64,000 nt of DNA, taken from Streptomyces sp. NBC_01275 (GTDB lineage Bacteria; Actinomycetota; Actinomycetes; Streptomycetales; Streptomycetaceae). The stretch covers positions 3,782,001 through 3,846,000 of the forward strand of contig NZ_JAPEOZ010000001.1 in the NCBI RefSeq assembly GCF_026340655.1. Direction: 5' to 3'. The translations under genes were made by a program, and so were the position numbers. The notes beneath the pieces are model-generated. The model was not told the DNA's origin, made no database searches, and saw nothing but the letters and a program-made list of their open reading frames with translations. Below, piece by piece: positions 52,301-58,601 of this stretch; the stretch's first letter is position 1; each line of letters starts with the position of its first letter.

Positions 52301-53075
52301 GCCAGCACAGGTCGACGTCGTCGCGCATGAGGGGCAGTCGGCGGTCGAAGCCGCCGAGCTGGTCGAAGACGTCGCGGCGGATCAGCATGCCGGCGGTGGA
52401 CACGGACAGCACGGGGTGGACGTGGTCGTGCTGGCCCTGGTCCTGTTCGCGGCGGTCCAGGCCGGTCCAGCGGCGGCCGGAGTGGGCGATGGTGACGCCG
52501 ACCTCGAGCAGCTGCCGGCGGTCGTACCAGCCGCGGAGCTTGGGGCCTACGACGGCCACGTCGTCGCGGCCGAGTTCGAGCTCGTTGTCCACGACGCGCA
52601 GCAGTTCGGCCAGGGCGTCGGGTTCGGGGGCGCAGTCGTCGTGCAGCAGCCACAGCCACTGGATCGGCTCTCCGTGCGGGAGCTCCGGCATGTCGTAGGC
52701 GTCGTCGCGCCACGTGCGCGTGACGGGGTCCCAACCGCTGGGCCGCTTCAGGTAGGGCAGTTCCTCGGGGGTGAGGACCGGGGCCGTGCGGCTGGCCTCT
52801 TCGACGGCCTGGCCGAAACCGGTGCGCCGGGCGAGGTGCAGGACGCGGTCGTCGCCGAGGGCGTCGGTGACCAGCTGGGCGGAGTCGTCCGAGCTGCCGG
52901 TGTCGGCGGCCATGACGGACTGGACGGGGCGCTCCTGGCCGAGCAGCCCGGCGAGCGCGTCGGGCAGCCAGCGGGCACCGTCGTGGGAGACGATCACCGC
53001 GGTCACGACATGACGCGGGAACTCAGGTGTGGCAGCGCTGTCTTGATGGGCTGCCGTGTGGCTGTGCACGGACAT
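49368..53075 (-). CDS. Giant membrane glycosyltransferase, family 2
   Basis: 1235 residues. The N-terminal GT2 domain (about 20-300) starts HVVTAVIVSHDGARWLPDAL and has acidic residues in WLWLLHDDCAPEPDAL and the DDVDLCWRA motif near 255. About a dozen hydrophobic helices follow between roughly 310 and 1080, then an acidic and Gln/Pro/Tyr-rich cytoplasmic tail with many YDPxxY-like repeats (PYQAGPYDPYAYDG). The layout resembles actinobacterial polyprenol-linked sugar transferases building cell-envelope glycans. Donor and acceptor are unknown. GDP-mannose genes nearby make mannose one possibility, not more. The ATG is at 53073-53075. Confidence 0.9.
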   Translation of the reverse strand: MSVHSHTAAHQDSAATPEFPRHVVTAVIVSHDGARWLPDALAGLLGQERPVQSVMAADTGSSDDSAQLVTDALGDDRVLHLARRTGFGQAVEEASRTAPVLTPEELPYLKRPSGWDPVTRTWRDDAYDMPELPHGEPIQWLWLLHDDCAPEPDALAELLRVVDNELELGRDDVAVVGPKLRGWYDRRQLLEVGVTIAHSGRRWTGLDRREQDQGQHDHVHPVLSVSTAGMLIRRDVFDQLGGFDRRLPLMRDDVDLCWRAHAAGHRVLIAPEAVVRHAEAASRERRAVDCAGRTTASPHKVDKAGAVYTLLVNSRTALLPWILVRLVLGTLLRTLAYLVGKVPGQALDEIRGLLGTLLRPERIIAGRRTRGKPQIDKDELRPLFPPPGATVRATVEQVAGDFFGDSDTEIAAGAGRHGGAVESGPGGDDADFLDIEQFARLKRIARKPGPVLFLVLLLVSLVACRNLLGGGALAGGALLPAPADASELWSRYLDAWHPVGAGGTSAAPPYLAIIATLASLLLGSTGLALTLLLVCSVPLAGLTAYFASRPLVESRLLRAWAAVVYAFLPAATGALAGGRVGTAVLAVLLPLIARAGVAASGLTHASGARGSWRATWAYALLLTITTAFTPIIWPVALVLGLAVLAVRRTDLPAYGLRFLAQLGMPLLILAPWSLTLLPLGFFTQAGLDFGASSASATDLLGASPGGPGTVDGLMLVGVVLAALAALLRSERHFGIWAAWAVALVGLVFAVLSNSSTWAGPATLVYGLALLAAAVMGADGARARVAEQSFGWRQPVAALIAFASAAGPLLLAAGWMIGGADGPLERRDPVQVPAFVAEEAGTRDQARTLVLDSDSAAHVDYMLVRGSGARLGDGELAAADGENAILDKVVANLVAGSGADQTDELGKFAVRYVLVHKGAPREVTRVLDATPGLSRLSQQDGSALWRIDQEVSRAAIVAASGKGTATPVAAGPVDVHTTVPAGSGSRVLRLADAAADGWSATLDGRPLTRTTVDGWAQGFELPASGGKLDVTYDDPFTHTAWLWAQGFLALVLVVLALPGRRRDVDDDLPEEQPIPAQATEGEGRRARRLRAQAEAEAEAESEGPDQAEEFPTPAAHPVPPQEEPAAAIPQQQQPYDEWDPASYQNAEYVDYGGEQYQNAPQYQAGAYDQQSYDPYQAGPYDPYAYDGQAQQTPYDPAYPQQGYDPQAYGQGYDPAAYDPAQHPHGTGSERPDGSQQ

Positions 53076-53191
53076 CGAGGTACGGGCCCCGGTTCGATGG
53101 ACTGCGGTGGACGCCTGCGCCCTGTGGGGGCGGCGGGGTGTCTCGGACGAGCGCCCACACTATCGGCTGGGCATGGCAACGGCCCGCCGCC

Positions 53192-53200
53192 TGTGGATAA
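53192..53200 (-). promoter_or_regulatory. Perfect DnaA box
   Basis: Minus-strand TTATCCACA (53200-53192), 117 bases upstream of the giant glycosyltransferase start and 80 bases past the whiB stop. Confidence 0.55.
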
Positions 53201-53229
53201 CCCACCTGCGACGGGCCGTTCGCCTTGTT

Positions 53230-53297
53230 TCGGACGGCTGCCTTGCTCGGACGGCCGCCGTGCTCGGACAGCCGCCGTGCTCAGACGGCCGCCTTCT
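53230..53297. repeat. Tandem repeat of four 17-bp units reaching into the whiB 3' end
   Basis: Units tcggacggctgccttgc (53230), tcggacggccgccgtgc (53247), tcggacagccgccgtgc (53264) and tcagacggccgccttct (53281) follow each other without gaps. The last one contains the whiB stop codon and its final codons. The other three are downstream, non-coding copies. Confidence 0.9.
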
Positions 53298-53544
53298 TCA
53301 GCCTGCGACGCTCTCGCTCGGACAGGCCGCCCCAGATGCCGAAGCGTTCGTCGTTGGCAAGGGCGTACTCGAGGCATTCGGAGCGGACCTCGCAGGCGAG
53401 GCAGACCTTCTTGGCCTCACGGGTGGAGCCGCCCTTCTCGGGGAAGAAGGACTCGGGATCGGTCTGGGCGCACAGTGCGCGCTCCTGCCAGCCGAGTTCC
53501 TCATCCGCGTCGTCGACCAGCAGTTGCTGCACCAGCTCGGTCAT
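53281..53544 (-). CDS. whiB: Sporulation regulator WhiB
   Basis: An 87-residue iron-sulfur protein, which as far as I recall is practically identical to Streptomyces coelicolor WhiB. It carries the four cluster-binding cysteines C25, C48, C51 and C57, the turn motif GIWGG (69-73) and the basic C-terminal DNA-contacting end RERRRLKKAAV. WhiB acts with WhiA to switch aerial hyphae from growth to septation. ATG at 53542-53544. A vegetative-type promoter lies at 53621-53650 and an MtrA-like site between promoter and gene. Its terminal codons belong to a 17-bp tandem repeat. Confidence 0.97.
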   Translation of the reverse strand: MTELVQQLLVDDADEELGWQERALCAQTDPESFFPEKGGSTREAKKVCLACEVRSECLEYALANDERFGIWGGLSERERRRLKKAAV

Positions 53545-53577
53545 GTGCGCCCCTCGCTCTGTCTTTTTCGCGTCCCC

Positions 53578-53593
53578 GTGACGTGGCCGTTAC
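53578..53593. promoter_or_regulatory. MtrA-like site in the whiB leader
   Basis: GTGAC (53578-53582) and GTTAC (53589-53593) are spaced exactly 11 bp start to start, the same arrangement as upstream of mtrA. It lies 34-49 bases before the whiB ATG, downstream of the predicted transcription start, a position suited to repression. Confidence 0.5.
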
Positions 53594-53620
53594 CGATTTC
53601 GGCTGAACGACACGAGTGAA

Positions 53621-53650
53621 ATTACAAGTGTGCTGCTCCGGGCGAGTCAA
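53621..53650 (-). promoter_or_regulatory. Probable vegetative promoter of whiB
   Basis: On the minus strand TTGACT (53650-53645), an 18-base spacer and TGTAAT (53626-53621), close to the HrdB-type consensus, about 77 bases before the whiB ATG. The predicted transcript starts near 53614. Confidence 0.6.
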
Positions 53651-53922
53651 GCCGAGATCTGCTATTGGGCCCCTTATTCACTCTGCGGAACCAAGGCTGC
53701 GCAGTAAGTGTTCAAATCGCCATAAACCTTGACACGCAGATGAGGCACTGGAGGGGTCCGACTCCGCACAGCGCTTGCACGAGGAAGGACGTCCAGAAGT
53801 TCGATCTCGTTGCGGCACGCGTGCGAAGAGCGAACCGGATCACAGTCGGATCACGGGATCACTCCGGGGCTTGCGCGCCCGGCTTGTGCGCCATGTGTCC
53901 CGGTGACGGCATGAACAAACCT

Positions 53923-53953
53923 TTCACCTCGGAGATGAACCGGATGAGGTGAA
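53923..53953. promoter_or_regulatory. Inverted repeat upstream of the cysteine leader promoter
   Basis: ttcacctc (53923-53930) and gaggtgaa (53946-53953) are perfect 8-bp inverted complements with a 15-base spacer, ending 26 bases before the TTGACA. Possible operator for an unidentified regulator. The remaining gap 53651-53922 shows nothing I can name. Confidence 0.35.
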
Positions 53954-53979
53954 CCATGTCCCACATACCGGGCGTCGAG

Positions 53980-54008
53980 TTGACACGTCGGGTGTGAACC
54001 GGTGTTCT
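53980..54008 (+). promoter_or_regulatory. Promoter of the cysteine leader and cysteine dioxygenase
   Basis: A perfect TTGACA (53980-53985), a 17-base spacer and TGTTCT (54003-54008). The ATG of the leader ORF at 54016 starts eight bases after the -10, so transcription would begin at or next to the A of ATG, giving a leaderless mRNA. Confidence 0.6.
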
Positions 54009-54015
54009 TGTGGGC

Positions 54016-54111
54016 ATGCTCGCGAACTTGGCACTCACCTCGACCCGCCCCGCCGGGTCCCACGGTGCTGCCCGCGCTCGCTGTAGCTGTTGTTGCCGTT
54101 CCAGCTGTTGA
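54016..54111 (+). CDS. Cys-rich leader peptide ahead of cysteine dioxygenase
   Basis: A 31-codon ORF whose peptide ends RARCSCCCRSSC: five Cys in the last nine residues, four of them encoded by TGT, a rare codon at this GC content. There is no ribosome-binding site, but a promoter is placed for a leaderless transcript. The next gene, 157 bases on, is cysteine dioxygenase, which degrades cysteine. Leaderless short ORFs with polycysteine tracts are known as cysteine-responsive attenuators in mycobacteria. This looks like an equivalent: ribosome stalling or passage at Cys codons would sense cysteine and set downstream expression. The structural switch itself I infer; the only hairpin I see is weak (54190-54206). 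Confidence 0.75.
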   Translation: MLANLALTSTRPAGSHGAARARCSCCCRSSC

Positions 54112-54268
54112 GCCAAGCGCGCTCCGGCTGCCTCTGAGTCCACCGCGACTCGGCCGCTCGTTCCCCCGCCCGCACCAGGGCATCCCTGTCGCCCGCGACC
54201 CGGGCGGACGGTACGCGACACCCGGCCCCCCACTCTTCCGCCTCTTCCGCCGAGGAACACCGCACCCC

Positions 54269-54862
54269 ATGAACAGCGACAGCGACCTCCAGATCGCCGG
54301 CGACATCCTCGAAGTCCAACACCTCCTGCAGGCTCCGCGCGAGCACCCGGCCACCGTCGCCGAGTTCGTCGGCCTGGCCCGCTCCCTCGCCGCCGACCGC
54401 GCCCAGTGGCAGCACCTCGTCCGCTACGACGCGACGACCCGCTGGTACCACCGGCTGCGCACCGGCCCGGGCTACGAGGTGTGGCTGCTGTCCTGGGTGC
54501 CCGGGCAGGGCAGCGGGCTGCACGACCACGGCCCCTCCTCCGGCGTGCTCACCGTCCTGGAGGGCGAGCTGACCGAGCGCACGGATCGGGGCGAGCGCGT
54601 GCTGGGGGCGGGAGCGGAGAGGGTCTTCGCGCCGGGGTACGTGCACGAGGTCGTCAACGACGCGCTGGAGCCGGCGGTCAGCCTGCACGTCTACTTCCCG
54701 GGGCTCACGGAGATGCCGATGCACCCCCGCTCCGGGTCCGGGCTCCGATCCGGGCTCCGGCCGGCCGAGGCGGCCCCCCTGGCCTGCACGGCGCTCGACT
54801 CCTACGACGGGGTCGGACCCGGCTCGTACGACGGGGATGAAGTGGACACCGTCAGCTCGTAG
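54269..54862 (+). CDS. Cysteine dioxygenase
   Basis: A 197-residue non-haem iron enzyme of the cupin fold that oxidises L-cysteine to cysteine sulfinate. The iron-binding cupin motif is visible as GSGLHDHGPSSGVLTVLEGEL (HxH near 90-92), and the third histidine lies in the second cupin motif (GYVHEVVND). Substrate-contact Arg/Tyr occur in TRWYHRLRTGPGYEVWLLSW. The ATG at 54269 follows GAGGAA by 11-12 bases; open frame to 54002 is leader. The C-terminal 35 residues are Ser/Gly-rich and poorly conserved. Expression is probably controlled by the Cys-rich leader upstream. Confidence 0.9.
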   Translation: MNSDSDLQIAGDILEVQHLLQAPREHPATVAEFVGLARSLAADRAQWQHLVRYDATTRWYHRLRTGPGYEVWLLSWVPGQGSGLHDHGPSSGVLTVLEGELTERTDRGERVLGAGAERVFAPGYVHEVVNDALEPAVSLHVYFPGLTEMPMHPRSGSGLRSGLRPAEAAPLACTALDSYDGVGPGSYDGDEVDTVSS

Positions 54863-54873
54863 GCGGGGGCGGG

Positions 54874-54900
54874 TTTTCCACAACCGGGTGGTTGTCCACA
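54874..54900 (+). promoter_or_regulatory. Pair of DnaA boxes upstream of cofD
   Basis: TTTTCCACA (54874-54882, one mismatch to the Streptomyces box) and a perfect TTGTCCACA (54892-54900), same orientation, 18 bp apart, 44-70 bases before the cofD ATG and 12 bases after the cysteine dioxygenase stop. Confidence 0.6.
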
Positions 54901-54943
54901 ACCGGGCGACGCGTTGTCGGTGCTGCCTGCGAGACTGGCTCTC

Positions 54944-55903
54944 ATGCGCATTGTGGTTCTGGCAGGCGGCATCGGCGGTGCCCGGTTCCTGCGCGGTCTG
55001 AAGCGGGCCGTGCCGGACGCGGACATCACGGTCATCGGCAACACCGGCGACGACATCCACCTCTTCGGGCTGAAGGTCTGCCCGGACCTCGACACGGTGA
55101 TGTACACGCTCGGCGGCGGCATCAACGAGGAGCAGGGCTGGGGGCGGGCCGACGAGACCTTCCATCTGAAGGAGGAGCTCGGGGCGTACGGCGTCGGGCC
55201 CGAGTGGTTCGGGCTCGGCGACCGGGACTTCGCCACACACATCGTGCGGACGCAGATGACAGGCGCGGGATTTCCGCTGAGCGCGGTGACGGACGCGCTG
55301 TGCGACCGGTGGCAGCCGGGCGTACGGCTGATCCCGATGACCGACGACCGGGTGGAGACGCATGTCGCCGTCGAGATCGACGGGGAGCGCAAGGCCGTCC
55401 ATTTCCAGGAGTACTGGGTGCGGCTGCGGGCCTCGGTGCCGGCGGAGGCGGTCGTGCCCGTCGGCGCGGAGCAGGCCAAGCCCGCCCCCGGTGTCCTGGA
55501 GGCGATCGCTGAGGCCGACGTCGTGCTGTTCCCGCCGTCGAATCCGGTCGTCTCGGTCGGCACGATCCTCGCCGTGCCCGGGATCCGCGAGGCGATCGCC
55601 GAGGCCGGGGTGCCGGTGGTGGGCCTGTCCCCCATCGTCGGGGACGCGCCCGTGCGGGGGATGGCCGACAAGGTGCTCGCGGCGGTCGGCGTGGAGTCGA
55701 CGGCCGCGGCGGTGGCCGAGCACTACGGCTCGGGACTGCTGGACGGCTGGCTCGTCGACACGGTCGACGCGGGCGCTGTGGAGCGGGTCGAGGCGGCGGG
55801 CATCCGCTGCCGGGCGGTCCCGCTGATGATGAGCGACCTCGACGCGACCGCGGAGATGGCCCGGGAGGCGCTGAAGCTGGCGGAGGAGGTGCGGGCGGCG
55901 TGA
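54944..55903 (+). CDS. cofD: 2-phospho-L-lactate transferase (F420 biosynthesis)
   Basis: A 319-residue CofD/FbiA enzyme joining the lactyl or enolpyruvyl phosphate-GDP intermediate to the deazaflavin Fo to make F420-0 or its dehydro form. Family landmarks are the N-terminal [32 protein letters not shown], and the Pro/Ser-rich [20 protein letters not shown]. The ATG at 54944 (MRIVVLAGG) is the family start. It has no ribosome-binding site and may be leaderless. The gene overlaps cofE by four bases (GTGA). F420 serves many streptomycete oxidoreductases. Confidence 0.95.
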   Translation: MRIVVLAGGIGGARFLRGLKRAVPDADITVIGNTGDDIHLFGLKVCPDLDTVMYTLGGGINEEQGWGRADETFHLKEELGAYGVGPEWFGLGDRDFATHIVRTQMTGAGFPLSAVTDALCDRWQPGVRLIPMTDDRVETHVAVEIDGERKAVHFQEYWVRLRASVPAEAVVPVGAEQAKPAPGVLEAIAEADVVLFPPSNPVVSVGTILAVPGIREAIAEAGVPVVGLSPIVGDAPVRGMADKVLAAVGVESTAAAVAEHYGSGLLDGWLVDTVDAGAVERVEAAGIRCRAVPLMMSDLDATAEMAREALKLAEEVRAA

Positions 55904-57285
55904 GCGGGACGGCGAGCGGGCTGCCGGGTGAAGTGTTGAGCGGGGGGGCCTCCGGCTCTGCGGGCGCTGTGCCCGGCGACGGCTACCGGGTGTGGGCCGT
56001 GGGCGGGCTGCCCGAGGTGCAGGGCGGTGACGATCTCGCCAAGCTGATCGCCGCCGCCGAGCCGGGGCTCGTCGACGGTGACGTGCTGCTGGTGACGTCG
56101 AAGATCGTGTCCAAGGCGGAGGGGCGGATCGTCCGGGCGGACGACCGGGAGGCCGCGATCGACGCCGAGACCGTACGGGTCGTGGCCCGGCGCGGGATGC
56201 TGCGGATCGTCGAGAACCGGCAGGGGCTGATCATGGCCGCCGCCGGGGTCGACGCCTCCAACACGCCTTCGGGGACCGTGCTGTTGCTGCCCGAGGACCC
56301 GGACGCGTCCGCGCGGGCGATCCGGGACGGGCTGCGGGAGGCGCTCGGCGTCGACGTCGGCGTCGTCGTCACCGACACCTTCGGACGCCCCTGGCGTGCG
56401 GGGCTCACGGACGTGGCGATCGGCGCCGCCGGCGTGCGGGTGCTCGACGATCTGCGCGGAGGCACGGACGCACACGGCAATCCGCTGAGCGCGACCGTCG
56501 TCGCCACGGCGGACGAGCTGGCCGCCGCCGGGGATCTGGTGAAGGGCAAGGCCGCCGGGTTGCCGGTGGCGGTGGTGCGGGGGCTGGGGCACGTCGTCCT
56601 GGCCGAGAGCGACGCGAAAGCGGACGAAGACGGCGCCCGGGCCCTTGTCCGGGGGGCGCGGGACGACATGTTCCGGCTCGGGACGTCGGAGGCGGTGCGG
56701 CTGGCGGTCACCCAGCGGCGGACCGTGCGGTCCTTCACCGACGAGCCGGTGGATCCCGGGGCGGTACGACGGGCGGTCGCCGCGGCGGTGACCGCACCGG
56801 CGCCGCACCACACGACGCCGTGGCGGTTCGTGCTGCTGGAGTCGGCCCGGGCGCGGACCGAGCTGCTGGACGCGATGCGGGACGCGTGGGTCGCCGATCT
56901 GCGGCGGGACGGGAAGTCCGAGGAGTCGATCGCCAAGCGGGTACGGCGGGGGGATGTGCTGCGGCGCGCACCGTATCTGGTGGTCCCGTGTCTGGTGATG
57001 GACGGTTCGCACACCTACGGGGACGCGCGGCGGGACGGCGCCGAGCGGGAGATGTTCGTCGTCGCCACCGGCGCCGGGGTGCAGAACTTCCTGGTCGCGC
57101 TGGCCGGGGAGCGGCTGGGATCCGCGTGGGTGTCCTCGACGATGTTCTGCCGGGACGTGGTGCGGGAGGCGCTGAAGCTGCCGGAGGAGTGGGATCCGAT
57201 GGGGGCGGTGGCCGTGGGGCATGCGGCGGAGGAGCCGCGGGCTCGGGGGGAGCGGGCGGTGGAGGGGTTCATCGAGGTGCGGTGA
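55900..57285 (+). CDS. cofE: Coenzyme F420-0:L-glutamate ligase, bifunctional FbiB type
   Basis: A 461-residue two-domain enzyme. The N-terminal CofE domain (about 28-245) adds glutamates to F420-0 and shows [18 protein letters not shown] and [18 protein letters not shown]. The C-terminal FMN-binding nitroreductase-like domain (about 270-461) begins [19 protein letters not shown] and in FbiB reduces dehydro-F420-0. This fusion is typical of actinobacteria. The first 27 residues are Gly/Ser-rich and not conserved. GTG start at 55900 overlaps the cofD stop. Confidence 0.94.
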   Translation: MSGTASGLPGEVLSGGASGSAGAVPGDGYRVWAVGGLPEVQGGDDLAKLIAAAEPGLVDGDVLLVTSKIVSKAEGRIVRADDREAAIDAETVRVVARRGMLRIVENRQGLIMAAAGVDASNTPSGTVLLLPEDPDASARAIRDGLREALGVDVGVVVTDTFGRPWRAGLTDVAIGAAGVRVLDDLRGGTDAHGNPLSATVVATADELAAAGDLVKGKAAGLPVAVVRGLGHVVLAESDAKADEDGARALVRGARDDMFRLGTSEAVRLAVTQRRTVRSFTDEPVDPGAVRRAVAAAVTAPAPHHTTPWRFVLLESARARTELLDAMRDAWVADLRRDGKSEESIAKRVRRGDVLRRAPYLVVPCLVMDGSHTYGDARRDGAEREMFVVATGAGVQNFLVALAGERLGSAWVSSTMFCRDVVREALKLPEEWDPMGAVAVGHAAEEPRARGERAVEGFIEVR

Positions 57286-57299
57286 GGGGGCTGTCGTAT

Positions 57300-57359
57300 G
57301 AGGTCATGTACGTAGAGGTCATGCAGGTAGAGGGCACGTAGGTTGAGGGCACGCAAGTA
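57300..57359. repeat. Tandem repeat of four 15-bp units
   Basis: gaggtcatgtacgta, gaggtcatgcaggta, gagggcacgtaggtt and gagggcacgcaagta follow each other exactly, filling most of the gap between cofE and the next gene. Units 1-2 and 3-4 are more alike, suggesting stepwise duplication. The tract is AT-rich for this genome. Confidence 0.9.
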
Positions 57360-57389
57360 GCAGGCGCCGGCGATCTCAGGGGATCACTC

Positions 57390-58394
57390 GTGGCAGGACG
57401 TTTCGCACCGCGGCCCACGCGTACCAGCGTGCGCGGGGGCTATGTCGGCTTGCCTTCGGGGGTGCCTCGGCCTGCTCATGAGCCCGGGACGGTGCGGATG
57501 TGGACGCCTGAAGGGGCGCTCGATCTGGGACTGGTGCTGGGTCCGTTGCGGCGGGGCCCCGCCGATCCGACGTTCCGGGCGATGCCCGACGGGTCGGTGT
57601 GGCGGGCCAGTCTGACGCCTGAGGGGCCGGGGACGTTGCGGGTCTCGCAGGTCTCCGCGGCCGTGCGGGGGGAGGCTTGGGGGCCGGGGGCTCGGTGGCT
57701 GCTGGAGCAGTTGCCGGAGATGCTCGGGGCCTCGGACGATCCAGAGGCCTTCGTTCCTCGGCATCGGGTGGTGGCGATGGCTCGGCATCGGCGGCCGGGG
57801 TTGCGGCTGACGCGGACCGGGCTGGTGCTGGAGTCGTTGATTCCGTCGATCCTGGAGCAGAAGGTCACGACCGACGAGGCGTATCGGGCGTGGCGGCTGC
57901 TGGTGCGGAAGTTCGGGGAGCCGGCACCGGGGCCTGCGGCGGGTGGGCGGCTGTGGGTGATGCCGGCGCCGCGGACGTGGGCGTTGATTCCGTCATGGGA
58001 GTGGCATCGGGCGGGGGTCGACGACAAACGGGCTTCCACCGTGCTGCGGGCCGTGCGGGTTGCTGCGCGGCTGGAGCAGGCGGTGGGGATGCCTCCCGGG
58101 GAGGCGCGGGCTCGACTGGAGGTCGTGCCGGGGGTGGGGCCGTGGACGTCTGCGGAGACTGTGCAGCGTAGTCACGGGGCGGCGGATGCGGTGACGGTGG
58201 GGGATCTGCATCTGCCGGGGATCGTGGGGTTTGCGTTGGCGGGGGATCGGGGGGCGGATGACGCCGTGATGCTGTCGTTGCTGGAGCCCTATGCGGGGCA
58301 GCGGCATCGGGCGGCTCGGTTGATTCTGTTGAGCGGGAGGACTCCGGCTCGGCGGGCGCCTCGGATGCCTCGGGGGGACATCGGGCGGTTGTGA
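57390..58394 (+). CDS. DNA-3-methyladenine glycosylase 2 family protein (AlkA-like)
   Basis: A 334-residue base-excision repair glycosylase. The helix-hairpin-helix is visible as LEVVPGVGPWTSAETVQRS (around 247-266) followed by VTVGDLHLPGIVGFAL, whose Asp is at the position of the catalytic aspartate of HhH-GPD enzymes. The N-terminal 100 residues match the AlkA-like beta domain only loosely. ILEQKVTTDEAYRAWRLLV is the conserved helix before the HhH. The start is GTG at 57390. It shares the window with a YcaQ-type glycosylase, so there are two alkylation-repair enzymes of different folds. Confidence 0.85.
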   Translation: MAGRFAPRPTRTSVRGGYVGLPSGVPRPAHEPGTVRMWTPEGALDLGLVLGPLRRGPADPTFRAMPDGSVWRASLTPEGPGTLRVSQVSAAVRGEAWGPGARWLLEQLPEMLGASDDPEAFVPRHRVVAMARHRRPGLRLTRTGLVLESLIPSILEQKVTTDEAYRAWRLLVRKFGEPAPGPAAGGRLWVMPAPRTWALIPSWEWHRAGVDDKRASTVLRAVRVAARLEQAVGMPPGEARARLEVVPGVGPWTSAETVQRSHGAADAVTVGDLHLPGIVGFALAGDRGADDAVMLSLLEPYAGQRHRAARLILLSGRTPARRAPRMPRGDIGRL

Positions 58395-58416
58395 AGGGGG
58401 GCGGGCCGCGGGCTTT

Positions 58417-58551
58417 TTCGCCCCCGCCGCCCCTTCCCGTCCCGAACCTGGGGGCTGCCGCCCCCAGACCCCCGCTTTCGGCCCCGAAAGGGCCTCGTCC
58501 TCGAACTCCCCCAGAGGGGGACCCCACGGGCTGACAGGTCCGGACGGGCTG
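58417..58551 (-). repeat. Dispersed streptomycete intergenic repeat, copy 2 (inverted)
   Basis: The reverse complement matches copy 1 (12887-12988) over long stretches, including gaggacgaggccctttcgg, cgaaagcgggggtctgggg and ttcgggacgggaaggggcgg. Copy 2 has about 33 extra bases between the cagcccgtccgg end and the gaggacgaggccc segment. It lies between the convergent alkA-like and manC-like genes and probably acts as a terminator. Confidence 0.85.
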
Positions 58552-58601
58552 AAAGCGCATCCAACCCGTCCGGCTTGCGAAGTACCCCCGACCGACCAGC
58601 C

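Noticed and set aside
49407..53606. 1399-codon + strand frame opposite the giant glycosyltransferase and whiB
   Set aside because: Antisense shadow covering two certain genes; Gly/Ala/Val/Asp filler without domains.
54035..55723. 562-codon minus-strand frame opposite cysteine dioxygenase and cofD
   Set aside because: Shadow of certain genes and of the leader; no start signal.
57300..57359. CRISPR array
   Set aside because: The units abut directly with no unique spacers and no cas genes are present; the same holds for the other tandem arrays.
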